This document shows positions 6,102 to 6,192 of a stretch of 6,192 nt of DNA, piece after piece. This stretch comes from JBLHGN01 sp047616325. GTDB lineage: Bacteria; Pseudomonadota; Gammaproteobacteria; Pseudomonadales; Cellvibrionaceae. The notes under the pieces were generated by a model. The model made no database searches, was not told where the DNA came from, and saw only the letters and a program-made list of their open reading frames with translations. The stretch lies in NCBI GenBank assembly GCA_047616325.1, contig JBLHGN010000223.1, positions 1 to 6,192 on the forward strand. The letters run 5' to 3'. How positions within the stretch are numbered: position 1 is the first letter of the stretch; each line of letters opens with the position of its first letter. The position numbers and the translations under genes are program-made.

Positions 6102-6192
6102 ATGAAACGTAAATCACTTCACAGCTTTAAGCGCTTTTCCCATTTCCGACGAGGTCTCCTGACTGCTTTCGGGGCCAGCGCTCTTTTATTTG
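6102..6192 (+). CDS. Exported protein with Tat-like signal peptide, partial (possible ABC solute-binding protein)
   Basis: Only the first 30 residues are in the window; the gene runs off the right edge. They form an export signal: a basic start (MKRKSLHSFKRF), then HFRRGLLTAFGASALLF. The RR-G-L-L core fits the minimal twin-arginine pattern (R16 R17, then x and two hydrophobic residues) before a hydrophobic stretch. The product is therefore probably moved to the periplasm by the Tat pathway, possibly as a folded or cofactor-bound protein. From memory, kinase/LuxR pairs of this kind often sit next to an operon beginning with a branched-chain amino acid/urea-type ABC substrate-binding protein, some with Tat signals, so that is my best guess for the mature part. 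The visible sequence cannot confirm it, and a Tat-exported oxidoreductase is equally compatible. Confidence 0.65.
   Translation, partial: MKRKSLHSFKRFSHFRRGLLTAFGASALLF

Noticed and set aside
1..6192. CRISPR array, tRNA, rRNA or riboswitch
   Set aside because: I saw no regularly spaced repeats, no cloverleaf or tRNA-like CCA end, no rRNA-like stretch and no riboswitch core that I recognise.

Overview
The window looks like chromosomal DNA of a marine-type gammaproteobacterium. The Cellvibrionales (Saccharophagus/Teredinibacter-like) are my best guess, from the moderate base composition by eye, the style of the transporter-linked hybrid kinase and the IS content. This is an inference, not an identification. 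There are two unlike halves.

Left part (1 to about 1300): a graveyard of mobile-element and gene remnants, all on the + strand. In order these are an internal piece of a Tn3-family transposase DDE domain (with an in-frame TAG), fused in frame to the 3' end of an IS3-family transposase (with an in-frame TGA where a Trp codon is likely ancestral). The IS3 3' non-coding tail and right terminal repeat follow. Next comes the C-terminal tail of an IS30-family transposase, and then the C-terminal part of an RCK_C/TrkA-C protein broken by a one-base frameshift. None of these looks functional. A G.U-rich hairpin at 1319-1374 separates this block from the next.

Centre (1384-5714, minus strand): a two-gene signalling operon. 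Transcription runs from a very large hybrid sensor kinase (1139 aa) into a LuxR-type response regulator (304 aa). The two overlap by ATGA and are probably translationally coupled. The kinase has an NCS1-like (CodB/Mhp1-type) 12-helix transporter domain at its N-terminus, an eight-cysteine zinc-finger-like cluster, two more membrane helices, HisKA, HATPase and a receiver domain. It is therefore a transporter-shaped sensor, or transceptor. The regulator has REC, a PAS-like linker and a GerE HTH.

Right end (5715-6192): a 387-base divergent intergenic region with a few small palindromes, then the start of a + strand gene whose first 30 residues resemble a twin-arginine signal peptide. The likely logic is that the kinase senses a small nitrogenous solute or its transport, and the LuxR regulator controls the divergent exported protein, perhaps a solute-binding protein of an ABC uptake system. 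The ligand and the target are inferred; the domain architecture is seen directly.
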